Assembly (NCBI GenBank): GCA_900542565.1
Contig: UQOC01000009.1
Span: forward strand, 1-64,000
Source: an uncultured Eubacteriales bacterium
Lineage (GTDB): Bacteria > Bacillota > Clostridia > Peptostreptococcales > Anaerovoracaceae
Direction: 5' to 3'
DNA length: 64,000 nucleotides
Made by a program: the position numbers and the translations under genes. The notes under the pieces were generated by a model. The model had not been told where the DNA came from. It saw only the letters and a list, made by a program, of their open reading frames with translations, and did no database searches. Positions 18,236-25,624 of this stretch are shown here, piece after piece; position 1 is the stretch's first letter, and every line of letters begins with the position of its first letter.

Positions 18236-18285
18236 AAGGGGACTGTCCTGCCAGCGAAATGTATCGCCGTCACGACAGTCCCCTT
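18236..18285. terminator. Stem-loop between the Tad operon and the SPOR gene
   Basis: AAGGGGACTGTC (18236-18247) pairs perfectly with GACAGTCCCCTT (18274-18285), with a smaller hairpin possible in the 26-nt loop. It follows the last gene of the Tad operon. It lacks a strong T-run, so it may be a terminator or a dispersed palindromic element. Confidence 0.5.
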
Positions 18286-18302
18286 CATTGATGCCCATAT
18301 GG

Positions 18303-18842
18303 TCAGCTTATACCGTAAATGCCTGCTTCCCGTTTCAGTCTTGAGATAAATGCTTTCATTTTCATCAGGCTCAGGTTTTCCGTATCAGACAACTGACAGA
18401 GCATATCCAGATACATCCGTCCGTTTTCAGTGGTCATATCCTTTAGCTGCTCAAGGAATGCAGAAAATTTTTTTCTGCCGCTTACAGAATATCTGTCGGG
18501 TATATATGTAAATTTTATCTGTTTAAAGTCTTCCCTGATATATACGGTATCAGTGTTTATCACATATTCCTCCGGAAAGATGAGATACTGGCCGCATTCC
18601 TGTATCGCAGCAACGGTTTCTTCTGCCACGGTCAATATGCCGGATACTGTCAGTTCATGAAGATCTGACAGTCTTATATATCCTGAAGTAGAATAATATC
18701 CGATCATACCTCCTTTTTTCCTAACTATGCTCAGAGGCAATATACCTTTGCATCCTCCCCCTGTAAGGACTTCGGTTTTTTTCTTATATCCCAAATCCTC
18801 CTCCTTAAATAAAACTTTTACTTTGTCAAACAACAGCAGCAC
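18303..18842 (-). CDS. DUF6382-like protein of the Tad pilus operon
   Basis: A 179-residue protein that I place with DUF6382-type proteins on weak grounds: its middle (YLIFPEEYVINTDTVYI, then KFTYIPDR) and the FSAFLEQLKD segment resemble the N-terminal domain that is often joined to an FHA domain in Gram-positive Tad loci. No FHA domain is present here. The start is uncertain: a GTG at 18842 overlaps the preceding gene by 17 nt. It is the last gene of the operon. Function unknown. Confidence 0.55.
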   Translation of the reverse strand: MLLLFDKVKVLFKEEDLGYKKKTEVLTGGGCKGILPLSIVRKKGGMIGYYSTSGYIRLSDLHELTVSGILTVAEETVAAIQECGQYLIFPEEYVINTDTVYIREDFKQIKFTYIPDRYSVSGRKKFSAFLEQLKDMTTENGRMYLDMLCQLSDTENLSLMKMKAFISRLKREAGIYGIS

Positions 18843-19467
18843 CTCCGCATATCCTGCACGGCGTATATCCTCTTCGCTCAGCTTCTTCCTTCTGCATGGA
18901 TGTTGTACGCCATTTCTTTTTTTCCGTATCCTTTACATACATGCAGCCGGGTACATGGTATCTTGTGCCGTATCTGGGAAAGACCAGCACTTCCCATGAT
19001 CTTCCCATATGATTAAATTCCTCTGCGGCAAGCCGCCGGCCACGGCGGTACAGACCTGTGAAGCCCCTTGTCAGGAGTTTTCCCTCAAATTCTATCAGGC
19101 CGTCTATCCCTGTGACATTTGCCACACGAAACCTCATCTCGGCTTCTAAGGCTATCAGATCCCTTACACCCCGGCTGTCAAACAGATATCGGAAACCCGT
19201 CACCTCAAAATCTCCCGAAATCTCCTGGGACATCCTTTCTTCAAGCTCTGCGCAAAGGGAAACAGTTATTTTATTTTTATACGCCTGAAGATCGGTCTCC
19301 AGGATTTCTTCAGCAGTGATGAAGCATACTTCTTCGCATATCCCTATGATCCTCACGAGCAGGGTCAGAGCGCACAGGCTTATTATCAGTACAGGCAGGA
19401 ATACGGCTGCTTCGGTAATGTAACTGCCGCTCCTGTCACATATCGTCTTTCTGATACGCTTCTTCAT
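18826..19467 (-). CDS. TadE-like pseudopilin with C-terminal zinc-type Cys/His motif
   Basis: A 213-residue protein. The N-terminus (DRSGSYITEAAVFLPVLIISLCALTLL) is a TadE-type class III prepilin-like segment with the conserved Glu in the hydrophobic stretch. The extracellular part ends with Y-H171-x3-C175 and GYTPC204-x2-C207, a pattern like the Ada-type metal-binding motif found at the C-terminus of many secreted Firmicute proteins. It overlaps the TadG-like gene by 32 nt and the next gene by 17 nt, so the operon is tightly packed. Likely a minor pilus component on the cell surface. Confidence 0.7.
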   Translation of the reverse strand: MKKRIRKTICDRSGSYITEAAVFLPVLIISLCALTLLVRIIGICEEVCFITAEEILETDLQAYKNKITVSLCAELEERMSQEISGDFEVTGFRYLFDSRGVRDLIALEAEMRFRVANVTGIDGLIEFEGKLLTRGFTGLYRRGRRLAAEEFNHMGRSWEVLVFPRYGTRYHVPGCMYVKDTEKKKWRTTSMQKEEAERRGYTPCRICGGAAVV

Positions 19468-20716
19468 AGCTGTAATCCTTCCCGTTTATCTCCATGGTGT
19501 AAGCAAGTCCGCCGCTGTACTCTTTCAGCAGGAAATCATCTCTGTACACATACTTCATATTTATCTGTATCAGATCCATGATCCTGTACAGCTTTGTATC
19601 ATCACCGATACCGCACAGCAGTACCATCAGATAGTCCTGATATCCGGCTCCCTCTGTTACCTGCGGACTTATATATCCGCCTTCTTCATGCTGCCTTGCC
19701 TTTTGCGGGTCCCCAATGGCCTCTGTTACTTTTTCTTTCGCGTCGTCATCTGTAGTGCCAAAGACATTTTCCAAAGACAGAGCCCAGTTGGAATCTTTCT
19801 TTATGAACGGAACCGTCTTGTTATCATATAAAAGTCCCATATCGTTCTCTGCCTCTGCAAATGCCCATATCTCCATTAGCGCAGCCTGTGTCAGCAAAAC
19901 GGCAGGTCCGGGCGTGAGAGCGGCAGCAAGGGTAAAAACGGCTTCTCTTTTGGGCGCGCAGCTATACAGGTAAAAAAGGTTCAGGGCATTCCGCAGAGTT
20001 CTGATGTTGTTTCCTGTTTTTTCCTTTGCGTTTTTTTCGTCAAGCCGTCCGCTTATGATATATTCTACCTCATTTCTGAAATATGTTTCAGGCAGGTCTT
20101 TATCATCTGCGGCATCCTTAAAAAAAGCAGCGATATACCTGTTCAGCGCCAGTCCGGAACCTATTTCATCCAGATCCATACCTGATCTGAGTTTTGAGAT
20201 CAGGCCTGACAGATATGATCCTTCTGTCCTGCCGTAAGAGGGGAGCCCTTTTATTATCCATTCTGAGGTGACTGACCTGTCCTCCCGGCCTGTTTCTCCC
20301 CTGTCATGGGCTTTTTCCGGGCTGATCCCGTGCAGCATGATGCTTTTTATCTGGATCATCAGATTATCCGGTTCATCCAGGCCATATCCTCTCAGATCAC
20401 ACACAGCATCCGATCTTTCAATGTAGTCTTTTTCGCTGAAAGAGTAATCAGCATACATGTCCAGCTTTTGGGCCACAGAAGCTTCGTTTCCCCAAAAGCC
20501 CAGGATGCCGTACCGTTCTTTGAGACAGATGTCATATTCAGCCAATATGCTTATCCCCCACAGTCTGCCAAATGTATAAGACACACTGTCTGCGGCCTTC
20601 CATCCTGCCCCTTTTACAGCCGCTCCAACCATTATGAGCATCGCCGCAAATACCATGACAGAAAATACGGCAAAAGATCCTCTTTTGTTGTTTACTTTAT
20701 ATGATATGCCAGCCAT
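19436..20716 (-). CDS. TadG-like / DUF5702-type pilus-associated protein
   Basis: A 426-residue protein with an N-terminal membrane anchor (KRGSFAVFSVMVFAAMLIMVGAAV) resembling the TadE/TadG N-terminus, followed by a large extracytoplasmic region (typified by LAEYDICLKERYGILGFWG, as in DUF5702 proteins of Clostridial Tad loci). The fold of the outer region is not recognised further. It overlaps the genes on both sides by 20-32 nt. Confidence 0.65.
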   Translation of the reverse strand: MAGISYKVNNKRGSFAVFSVMVFAAMLIMVGAAVKGAGWKAADSVSYTFGRLWGISILAEYDICLKERYGILGFWGNEASVAQKLDMYADYSFSEKDYIERSDAVCDLRGYGLDEPDNLMIQIKSIMLHGISPEKAHDRGETGREDRSVTSEWIIKGLPSYGRTEGSYLSGLISKLRSGMDLDEIGSGLALNRYIAAFFKDAADDKDLPETYFRNEVEYIISGRLDEKNAKEKTGNNIRTLRNALNLFYLYSCAPKREAVFTLAAALTPGPAVLLTQAALMEIWAFAEAENDMGLLYDNKTVPFIKKDSNWALSLENVFGTTDDDAKEKVTEAIGDPQKARQHEEGGYISPQVTEGAGYQDYLMVLLCGIGDDTKLYRIMDLIQINMKYVYRDDFLLKEYSGGLAYTMEINGKDYSYEEAYQKDDM

Positions 20717-20954
20717 TTCTCCTTATGACCTCTATCTGTCCTGTCACATCCCACTCCGATGCCTCTTTGATATGATCTTCCGACTGTTTGGCGACAGCGC
20801 CGTAAAAAGACATGATAACCGCTATCAAACCTGCCATTACAAGGCATGTCAGCGGCATTACCATGGATGCTTCCACATATATGCTGCCTGACCGCTGCGC
20901 CAGCTTGCGCCTAAAACTTGCTTTTGCTGAGACTGCCGAATGTTTCATTGACAA
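20697..20954 (-). CDS. Small TadE-like pseudopilin
   Basis: An 85-residue protein with an N-terminal RSGSIYVEASMVMPLTCLVMAGLIAV segment, a TadE-like signal with Glu preceding the hydrophobic stretch, and a short outer domain. The ATG at 20954 overlaps the Flp pilin gene by 44 nt; a second ATG two codons later is equally possible. Probably a minor pseudopilin. Confidence 0.65.
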   Translation of the reverse strand: MSMKHSAVSAKASFRRKLAQRSGSIYVEASMVMPLTCLVMAGLIAVIMSFYGAVAKQSEDHIKEASEWDVTGQIEVIRRNGWHII

Positions 20955-21078
20955 AATCCGTTATTTCCGACTTAAAGATAAGGCCTATGGTCACGGCTAT
21001 GGCTACCAGGATGGCTACCTGCACCATTTCCATACCCCGTTTGTCCCTTATGATACTGAGCAACTTTGATCTTTTCAT
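20911..21078 (-). CDS. Flp-type pilin (type IVb), major pilus subunit candidate
   Basis: A 55-residue ORF too short for routine calling. After AAGGAGG, it encodes a basic leader MKRSKLLSIIRDKRG followed by MEMVQVAILVAIAVTIGLIF and a short tail ending SKSKF. The G/M-E junction and hydrophobic helix match Flp1-like pilins processed by a prepilin peptidase after the glycine, giving a mature pilin of about 40 residues. It is located between tadC and the TadE gene, as expected for a pilus locus. No prepilin peptidase gene is in the window. Confidence 0.75.
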   Translation of the reverse strand: MKRSKLLSIIRDKRGMEMVQVAILVAIAVTIGLIFKSEITDFVNETFGSLSKSKF

Positions 21079-21096
21079 TTTTAACCTCCTTGTCCT

Positions 21097-21594
21097 TTAT
21101 ATATACATCTGCAACATGGCAGGTGCTGCTGTTATGAGTATAAGTGCGGTGAGGAGAAGTCCCAGCGGAAAGCTCATCTTACTTTCCGACAGCTTTATCC
21201 TCTCCATAGCTGCTCTTTTTCTTTCGGCCCACAGTTCTTCACTTTCTCTGGCCAGTTTATCCCATATATCTGCCCCGCTTAGCCGGCTTTCCGATATTAT
21301 CCTGACAACCCTTGAAAATTCTTTTACCTTTGACCGGCTTCCCATCATCTGCAGGCATGATGTCATGCTCGTACCTGTCCTCCGGCTCTTTTCAAAAGCC
21401 ATTACATATTCCTCTGTAAAGGCATTGGCCCTCTGCCTTTCAAAATTACTGTACCCTATGGCTATCCTCACCAATGCATCTTCCAATATGACTCCGCTGC
21501 TCAGCAGGAGAAGCAGCTGGTTAAGGAATGTCGGCAGGTTCCTCAAGATTTCTTCCCTGCGTTTTTGTTCTTCTTTTCGCTTATCAGATTTCAA
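21097..21594 (-). CDS. TadC-like pilus assembly membrane protein (T2SSF)
   Basis: A 165-residue protein with the T2SSF core: a first block LPTFLNQLLLLLSSGVILEDALVRIA and the later GADIWDKLARESEELWAERKRAAMERIKLSESKMSFPLGLLL, plus one or two C-terminal membrane segments. It is shorter than proteobacterial TadC. It forms the platform for pilin extrusion with TadB. Overlaps tadB by 11 nt. Confidence 0.75.
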   Translation of the reverse strand: MKSDKRKEEQKRREEILRNLPTFLNQLLLLLSSGVILEDALVRIAIGYSNFERQRANAFTEEYVMAFEKSRRTGTSMTSCLQMMGSRSKVKEFSRVVRIISESRLSGADIWDKLARESEELWAERKRAAMERIKLSESKMSFPLGLLLTALILITAAPAMLQMYI

Positions 21595-22324
21595 TGGAAT
21601 TCACCCTTTCTATCAGCATAAAGCCAGCCACCATCAAGCAGAGAGACAAAGTCGCAACTATCTTTCCTGTCTGAGTCATGAAAAGAGGTTCAAGATATTC
21701 AGGCGAGACGATCTTTATTACCGCCGTGATCCCAAGAGGTGAAGCTGCCACTATCCTGCCTTCAAAGCGCTTCTGGCTCATTATCGTCTGTATTTCCCGT
21801 TCCATCATGATCTTGTCGCCGATGATATCCGCTCCCTTTTGAAGGGCTCCGGCAAGATCAGCTCCTGTCTCCTTGCATGTGGCACATATCATGACCAGAT
21901 CTTCAGCGTCGTCCAGTCCGCTACGCTCAGCAAAATCTCCAAGGACCTCTATATCGGTCATATTGCTCTGTCTGATCTTTCTGGTCATATCCCTTATCTC
22001 CCTTATTATGTGATCCTTTTCATCGTATGTACCTTTCCAGAATCCCTCTGATTCTTCGATGGCCTGTCCTATATCCCTGCCAAGGGATACGGAGGCCGCC
22101 ATTGAATACAGCAGATCCTTGAACTGCATGGCAAGAACCTGTTTCCGCTTTTGCAAGATCATCTGTCTGTATGGTCTTTCGGCTGCAAACAAAGCTGTTC
22201 CGGCTATCATCCCGGCAAAGATGCTGTCATAAAACAGATGTCCTATCATGATGCCAAACATGAGCATAAAAGTTCTGAATCTTATCTTTTCTGTGCGGGT
22301 CAGTTCCGCTGCCCTGTAATCCAT
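21584..22324 (-). CDS. TadB-like pilus assembly membrane protein (T2SSF)
   Basis: A 246-residue protein with N-terminal membrane segments, a cytosolic T2SSF domain (QFKDLLYSMAASVSLGRDIGQAIEE, CKETGADLAGALQKGADIIGDKIMMEREIQ) and C-terminal membrane segments. The pairing with tadC and adjacency (0 nt) to tadA support its role in the inner-membrane pilus platform. Confidence 0.8.
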   Translation of the reverse strand: MDYRAAELTRTEKIRFRTFMLMFGIMIGHLFYDSIFAGMIAGTALFAAERPYRQMILQKRKQVLAMQFKDLLYSMAASVSLGRDIGQAIEESEGFWKGTYDEKDHIIREIRDMTRKIRQSNMTDIEVLGDFAERSGLDDAEDLVMICATCKETGADLAGALQKGADIIGDKIMMEREIQTIMSQKRFEGRIVAASPLGITAVIKIVSPEYLEPLFMTQTGKIVATLSLCLMVAGFMLIERVNSIEI

Positions 22325-23506
22325 TTATTTTGTCCTATCCATAGTATCCAGTTTTTTTCTGTTGATGATCTTTCTCCCCGTGGGCATGAGCATCCCTGTC
22401 CCGTCTGATTCCATCAGGACATTGAGCTTAAATTCACCGGACTCGTAACCGGATAGCTCTGTGATCTCCACCACTTTCCTGCCCCTTTCCGTCCTTTCGG
22501 TATGTATCATTATCTCAATGGCCTGGGCGATCTGGGATCTTATTGCGTCAATGGACAGGGGTGTTGCCATCAGATACATGGTTTCCAGTCTTTTTAACAT
22601 TCCTATGATAGAGTTGCCGTGTCCTGTGCTCATGCTCCCGGCATGGCCGGTATTCATGGCCTGCAGCATATCCAGGACTTCACCGCCCCGCACTTCCCCG
22701 ACTATTATGCGATCCGGCCTCATCCTCAGGCTCGCCTTTATAAGTCTTGACATGTCTACGGCGCCTCTGCCTGCCCCGTTGCTGTAGCGGCATTCCATCC
22801 GGACAAGATTGTCAATGCAGTTGAGCTGCAGTTCCGCAGAATCCTCTATGACTATGACTCTTTCATCTTTTCCTATAAACCGGCTGAGAGCATTAAGCAA
22901 TGTAGTCTTCCCTGAAGATGTCCCTCCGCTGACAAACAGATTGTACCTGCATCTGACCAGTTTCCGCAGCAATCCGGCAGCTTCTTCCGTCAAGGTACCG
23001 TTATCTGTCAGGTCTGACAGATCCATATAACTGTCGGAAAATTTTCTTATGGTCAGTATGGGGCCGTTTATGGCGACATTTTTGTACACCCCGTTTACCC
23101 TGGACCCGTCGCCAAGGCGGGCGTCAACAATGGGATTGAGTTCGTTAAATTCTCTGTGTACCCGTGCGGCTATTTTCCTTATAACCTCCTCCAGCTCTTC
23201 AGCAGAGTCAAAATTCAGTTCAAATCTTCTGATCTTTCCGTCTTTCTCATAGAAAATGTCCTCCGGACCGTTGACCATGATCTCGCTGATGGTCTCATCT
23301 TCCATGAGGGGCGTTATGACGCCCAGCTTTTTTCTTGTTTTAAAAAAGAGTTTCCTTGTGATCCCGGCCAGCTCTTCTCCGGAAAACCTTGCGGCATCAG
23401 GATCGTCAAAAACCATATCTGCTATGAAGCTGAGCGCCTGGCTGTCGTCCATATCTGCAGACGATGAAAGCAGTTCCCTGATTTTGGGGAGGAGATTATT
23501 TTCCAT
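22325..23506 (-). CDS. tadA: TadA/CpaF-type pilus assembly ATPase
   Basis: A secretion ATPase of the CpaF/TadA class (393 residues from the chosen start). It has ITPLMEDETISEIMVNGPE, a Walker A VSGGTSSGKTTLLNAL, the Asp box IVIEDSAELQL, Walker B region RIIVGEVRGGEVLDMLQAMNTGHAGSMSTGH and the arginine-rich LRMRPDR. It powers pilin assembly. The ATG at 23506 is chosen because the longest frame (ATG 23569) begins inside a hairpin; the ATG at 23536 is a second option. None of the three has a strong ribosome site. Confidence 0.85.
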   Translation of the reverse strand: MENNLLPKIRELLSSSADMDDSQALSFIADMVFDDPDAARFSGEELAGITRKLFFKTRKKLGVITPLMEDETISEIMVNGPEDIFYEKDGKIRRFELNFDSAEELEEVIRKIAARVHREFNELNPIVDARLGDGSRVNGVYKNVAINGPILTIRKFSDSYMDLSDLTDNGTLTEEAAGLLRKLVRCRYNLFVSGGTSSGKTTLLNALSRFIGKDERVIVIEDSAELQLNCIDNLVRMECRYSNGAGRGAVDMSRLIKASLRMRPDRIIVGEVRGGEVLDMLQAMNTGHAGSMSTGHGNSIIGMLKRLETMYLMATPLSIDAIRSQIAQAIEIMIHTERTERGRKVVEITELSGYESGEFKLNVLMESDGTGMLMPTGRKIINRKKLDTMDRTK

Positions 23507-23550
23507 TATATTTCTTTTATTGTAATTTATTTCCATTTCATTTATATAAT

Positions 23551-23581
23551 AAAACAGCTGCATCATCAATGCAACTGTTTT
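23551..23581 (-). terminator. Hairpin between tadZ and tadA
   Basis: AAAACAGCTGCAT pairs with ATGCAACTGTTTT (one mismatch, 5-nt loop) in the gap between tadZ and tadA. The stem is followed by ATTATATAAATG on the minus strand. It could be a weak terminator, attenuator or RNA-processing site within the operon. Confidence 0.5.
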
Positions 23582-23610
23582 TAATCGACAAAAACCGACA
23601 TGCCGCAGCC

Positions 23611-24582
23611 TTATTGCTGTTCCATCCGCCAGTCCATGTCAAGATGTTCCCGTCCCCTTATCTTTTCGATAAATTTTTCCAAAGCTGCCGCAAATATGCC
23701 GTTCATGGATATCTCAACAGAATCTTCACCTGCCGAAAAACTATCTGTGTCCTTGGGTATATAAAATATTTTTTCTCCGTTTAAACTGTGTTTTTCTTTT
23801 TCGGCAAAATTCATCAGAGTATATGCCCCGCCGTTCTCAATACTTACGGTACGGCAGTCTCTGCCGTTTATCACCTCAATGGCGATATCCTCGCCAAAGC
23901 TTACAAAAGGGTTTTTCCCGGCATCTATCATCACATCTGTAAAATACCCGTTGAGCCTGAAAAAATCCGTTATACGCCTGATATTGCCCTCACAGGCAAG
24001 GCTGCTGCCTTCCTGTTCAGGTTTCAGGAAATAAACTCCATTCCCATCCCTTACGGCAAATCTGTCCTGAAATATCTTTTCTTCCATGGAACATACATGG
24101 AAGATGAACCTTCTCTTGGGAGCGGCTTTTTCAAAAGGCGCATGGACATACATGACATAGTCATCGACAGGTCCTGCGTTAAGGTACAGTATCCTTTTTT
24201 CTCCTTCGGCCGCCAGGAGTCTTGCCATTGCCAGGCTTATGACTGTCGTTCCGCTCCCGCCGCAGCATGAGGCCACCTTCCATATTTTCACTGTCCCTTC
24301 TGTCTCCGGAATAAAGACCTCTCCGGAAATCTTATGCCAGATGCAGGCCGCCTGTTCGAGTATCTCACCTGCCGGAAGGATCTGATCCAACTGAAGTATA
24401 TTTTCACCTGTCAGCCCCCTGTCATCTGTTATGATCACGCTGCCGGGAGCCATCTTAGAATTCCCGTACCCTGCATCACAAACGGTTATATCCAGATTAG
24501 GCGTGATATATGCCAGTCCCCTTGCAAGAGCCTGTCCATATTCTTTTTCTCTCATATAAACAGTAAGGTCTAACTTTTTCAT
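23611..24582 (-). CDS. TadZ/CpaE-like pilus localisation protein with degenerate P-loop
   Basis: A 323-residue protein. It has an N-terminal receiver-like region (residues 1-90) and a MinD/ParA-like domain that begins at VASCCGGSGTTVISLAMARLL (104-124). In this Walker A both lysines of the family consensus KGGxGKT are replaced (CCGGSGTT), as in several TadZ proteins that bind nucleotide poorly. First gene of the Tad operon, preceded by a promoter inside the end of tepA. Its role is to place the pilus machine in the cell. Confidence 0.72.
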   Translation of the reverse strand: MKKLDLTVYMREKEYGQALARGLAYITPNLDITVCDAGYGNSKMAPGSVIITDDRGLTGENILQLDQILPAGEILEQAACIWHKISGEVFIPETEGTVKIWKVASCCGGSGTTVISLAMARLLAAEGEKRILYLNAGPVDDYVMYVHAPFEKAAPKRRFIFHVCSMEEKIFQDRFAVRDGNGVYFLKPEQEGSSLACEGNIRRITDFFRLNGYFTDVMIDAGKNPFVSFGEDIAIEVINGRDCRTVSIENGGAYTLMNFAEKEKHSLNGEKIFYIPKDTDSFSAGEDSVEISMNGIFAAALEKFIEKIRGREHLDMDWRMEQQ

Positions 24583-24615
24583 AAGCTGCCTTTCCCTGTT
24601 TCCCTGCGCAGTTTA

Positions 24616-24644
24616 AGGATACTATTTATGGGAATTTCTGTCAA
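24616..24644 (-). promoter_or_regulatory. Promoter of the Tad operon
   Basis: TTGACA (24644-24639), 17 nt, TATCCT (24621-24616) on the minus strand, partly inside the last codons of tepA and about 35 nt before tadZ. Confidence 0.6.
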
Positions 24645-25332
24645 TCATCTTGCGGAGTTTTTTCAACGCGTCGGAAAGGGACCCCAGCTGATCTATGAGT
24701 CCCATTTCAACTGCCTCAGGGCCGAACAGCAATGTGCCCACATCGTTTGACATGTTGTCGGTGCAGTTCATCTTTTCTTCGATATCTTCTTTTTTCGCTT
24801 TTGAATGTTCCGCTATAAAATCCACCACCCGTTCCTGAGTCTTTTTCATGTACTCAAAGGTAGGTTCTGCAGTTATGAGAGTTCCGCTGGTCCTGATCGG
24901 GTGAAGTGTCATGGTTGCAGATGTGGCCACAAAAGAATAGTCTGCCGATACGGCCAGAGGGATCCCGATGCTGTGTCCTCCTCCTATGACCAGGGAAACC
25001 GTAGGTTTTGATATGCCGGCCACCAGCTCTGAAAGGGCCAGCCCTGCTTCCACATCGCCCCCTACCGTATTCAGTATCAGCAGCAGGCCTTTTATATGTG
25101 GATTTTCCTCCACCGCCACCAGTTCAGGTATCAGATGTTCATACTTGGTCGTCTTGGCATCCTGCGGCAGCACAGAATGGCCCTCTACGCTGCCGATGAT
25201 GTTGATATACTGTATATCGCTCTTAAAATTGCTCCCGCTTGCCACCAGTCCCAGCTCTTTTATGATATCGGCCGCTCCGGAGCTGTCGGCTTCCGTGGCC
25301 TTGGTCTTGTCCTTTTCCTTCTTTTCGCTCAT
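24622..25332 (-). CDS. tepA: TepA/YmfB-type ClpP-fold serine protease
   Basis: A 236-residue ClpP-superfamily protein. Key features are LLLILNTVGGDVEAGLALSELVA, the nucleophile region GGGHSIGIPLAVSADYSFVA and MTLHPIRTSGTLI, which match the TepA (translocation-enhancing) group rather than true ClpP. It begins at the ATG at 25332 after CAGGAG; a longer in-frame extension runs into the divergent ymxH gene and is rejected. Pairing with ymxH divergently is common in Clostridia and Bacilli near the ftsK/spoIIIE region. Confidence 0.85.
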   Translation of the reverse strand: MSEKKEKDKTKATEADSSGAADIIKELGLVASGSNFKSDIQYINIIGSVEGHSVLPQDAKTTKYEHLIPELVAVEENPHIKGLLLILNTVGGDVEAGLALSELVAGISKPTVSLVIGGGHSIGIPLAVSADYSFVATSATMTLHPIRTSGTLITAEPTFEYMKKTQERVVDFIAEHSKAKKEDIEEKMNCTDNMSNDVGTLLFGPEAVEMGLIDQLGSLSDALKKLRKMIDRNSHK

Positions 25333-25393
25333 ATTTTTCTCCTGTAAAAAGTAAAATCTAATATCCATATTATAAACAGAGGAGGTCTGTTTT

Positions 25394-25624
25394 ATGCTGT
25401 TGAGCGAAATCGGGGACAAGGAGATCGTAGATATAGTTAACGGCAGTATGCACGGCAAGCTATGGGATGCAGAAATGCTGTTTGACGAAAAAACCGGAGC
25501 GATAAAGTCACTTATCGTTCCGGATCCCGGCGGTATCGGCGGCAGGTTCAAAGATGATCTTCAGCTTCCATGGGCTTCTATCCTGGTAATGGGCGAGGAT
25601 ATGATCATCTTCCGATCAAGCTGA
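25394..25624 (+). CDS. ymxH: YlmC/YmxH-family sporulation-associated PRC-barrel protein
   Basis: A 76-residue protein with the PRC-barrel-like pattern LLSEIGDKEIVDIVNG...LWDAEMLFDEKTGAI...IVPDPGG. The YlmC/YmxH family is found in spore-forming Firmicutes; its molecular role is not known. Preceded by GAGGAGG. Its last 20 nt overlap the end of the convergent DNA methyltransferase gene. Confidence 0.85.
   Translation: MLLSEIGDKEIVDIVNGSMHGKLWDAEMLFDEKTGAIKSLIVPDPGGIGGRFKDDLQLPWASILVMGEDMIIFRSS

Noticed and set aside
25333..25551. N-terminal extension of the TepA gene
   Set aside because: It is low-complexity, overlaps the divergent ymxH gene and its promoter, and the ATG at 25332 has a good ribosome site.
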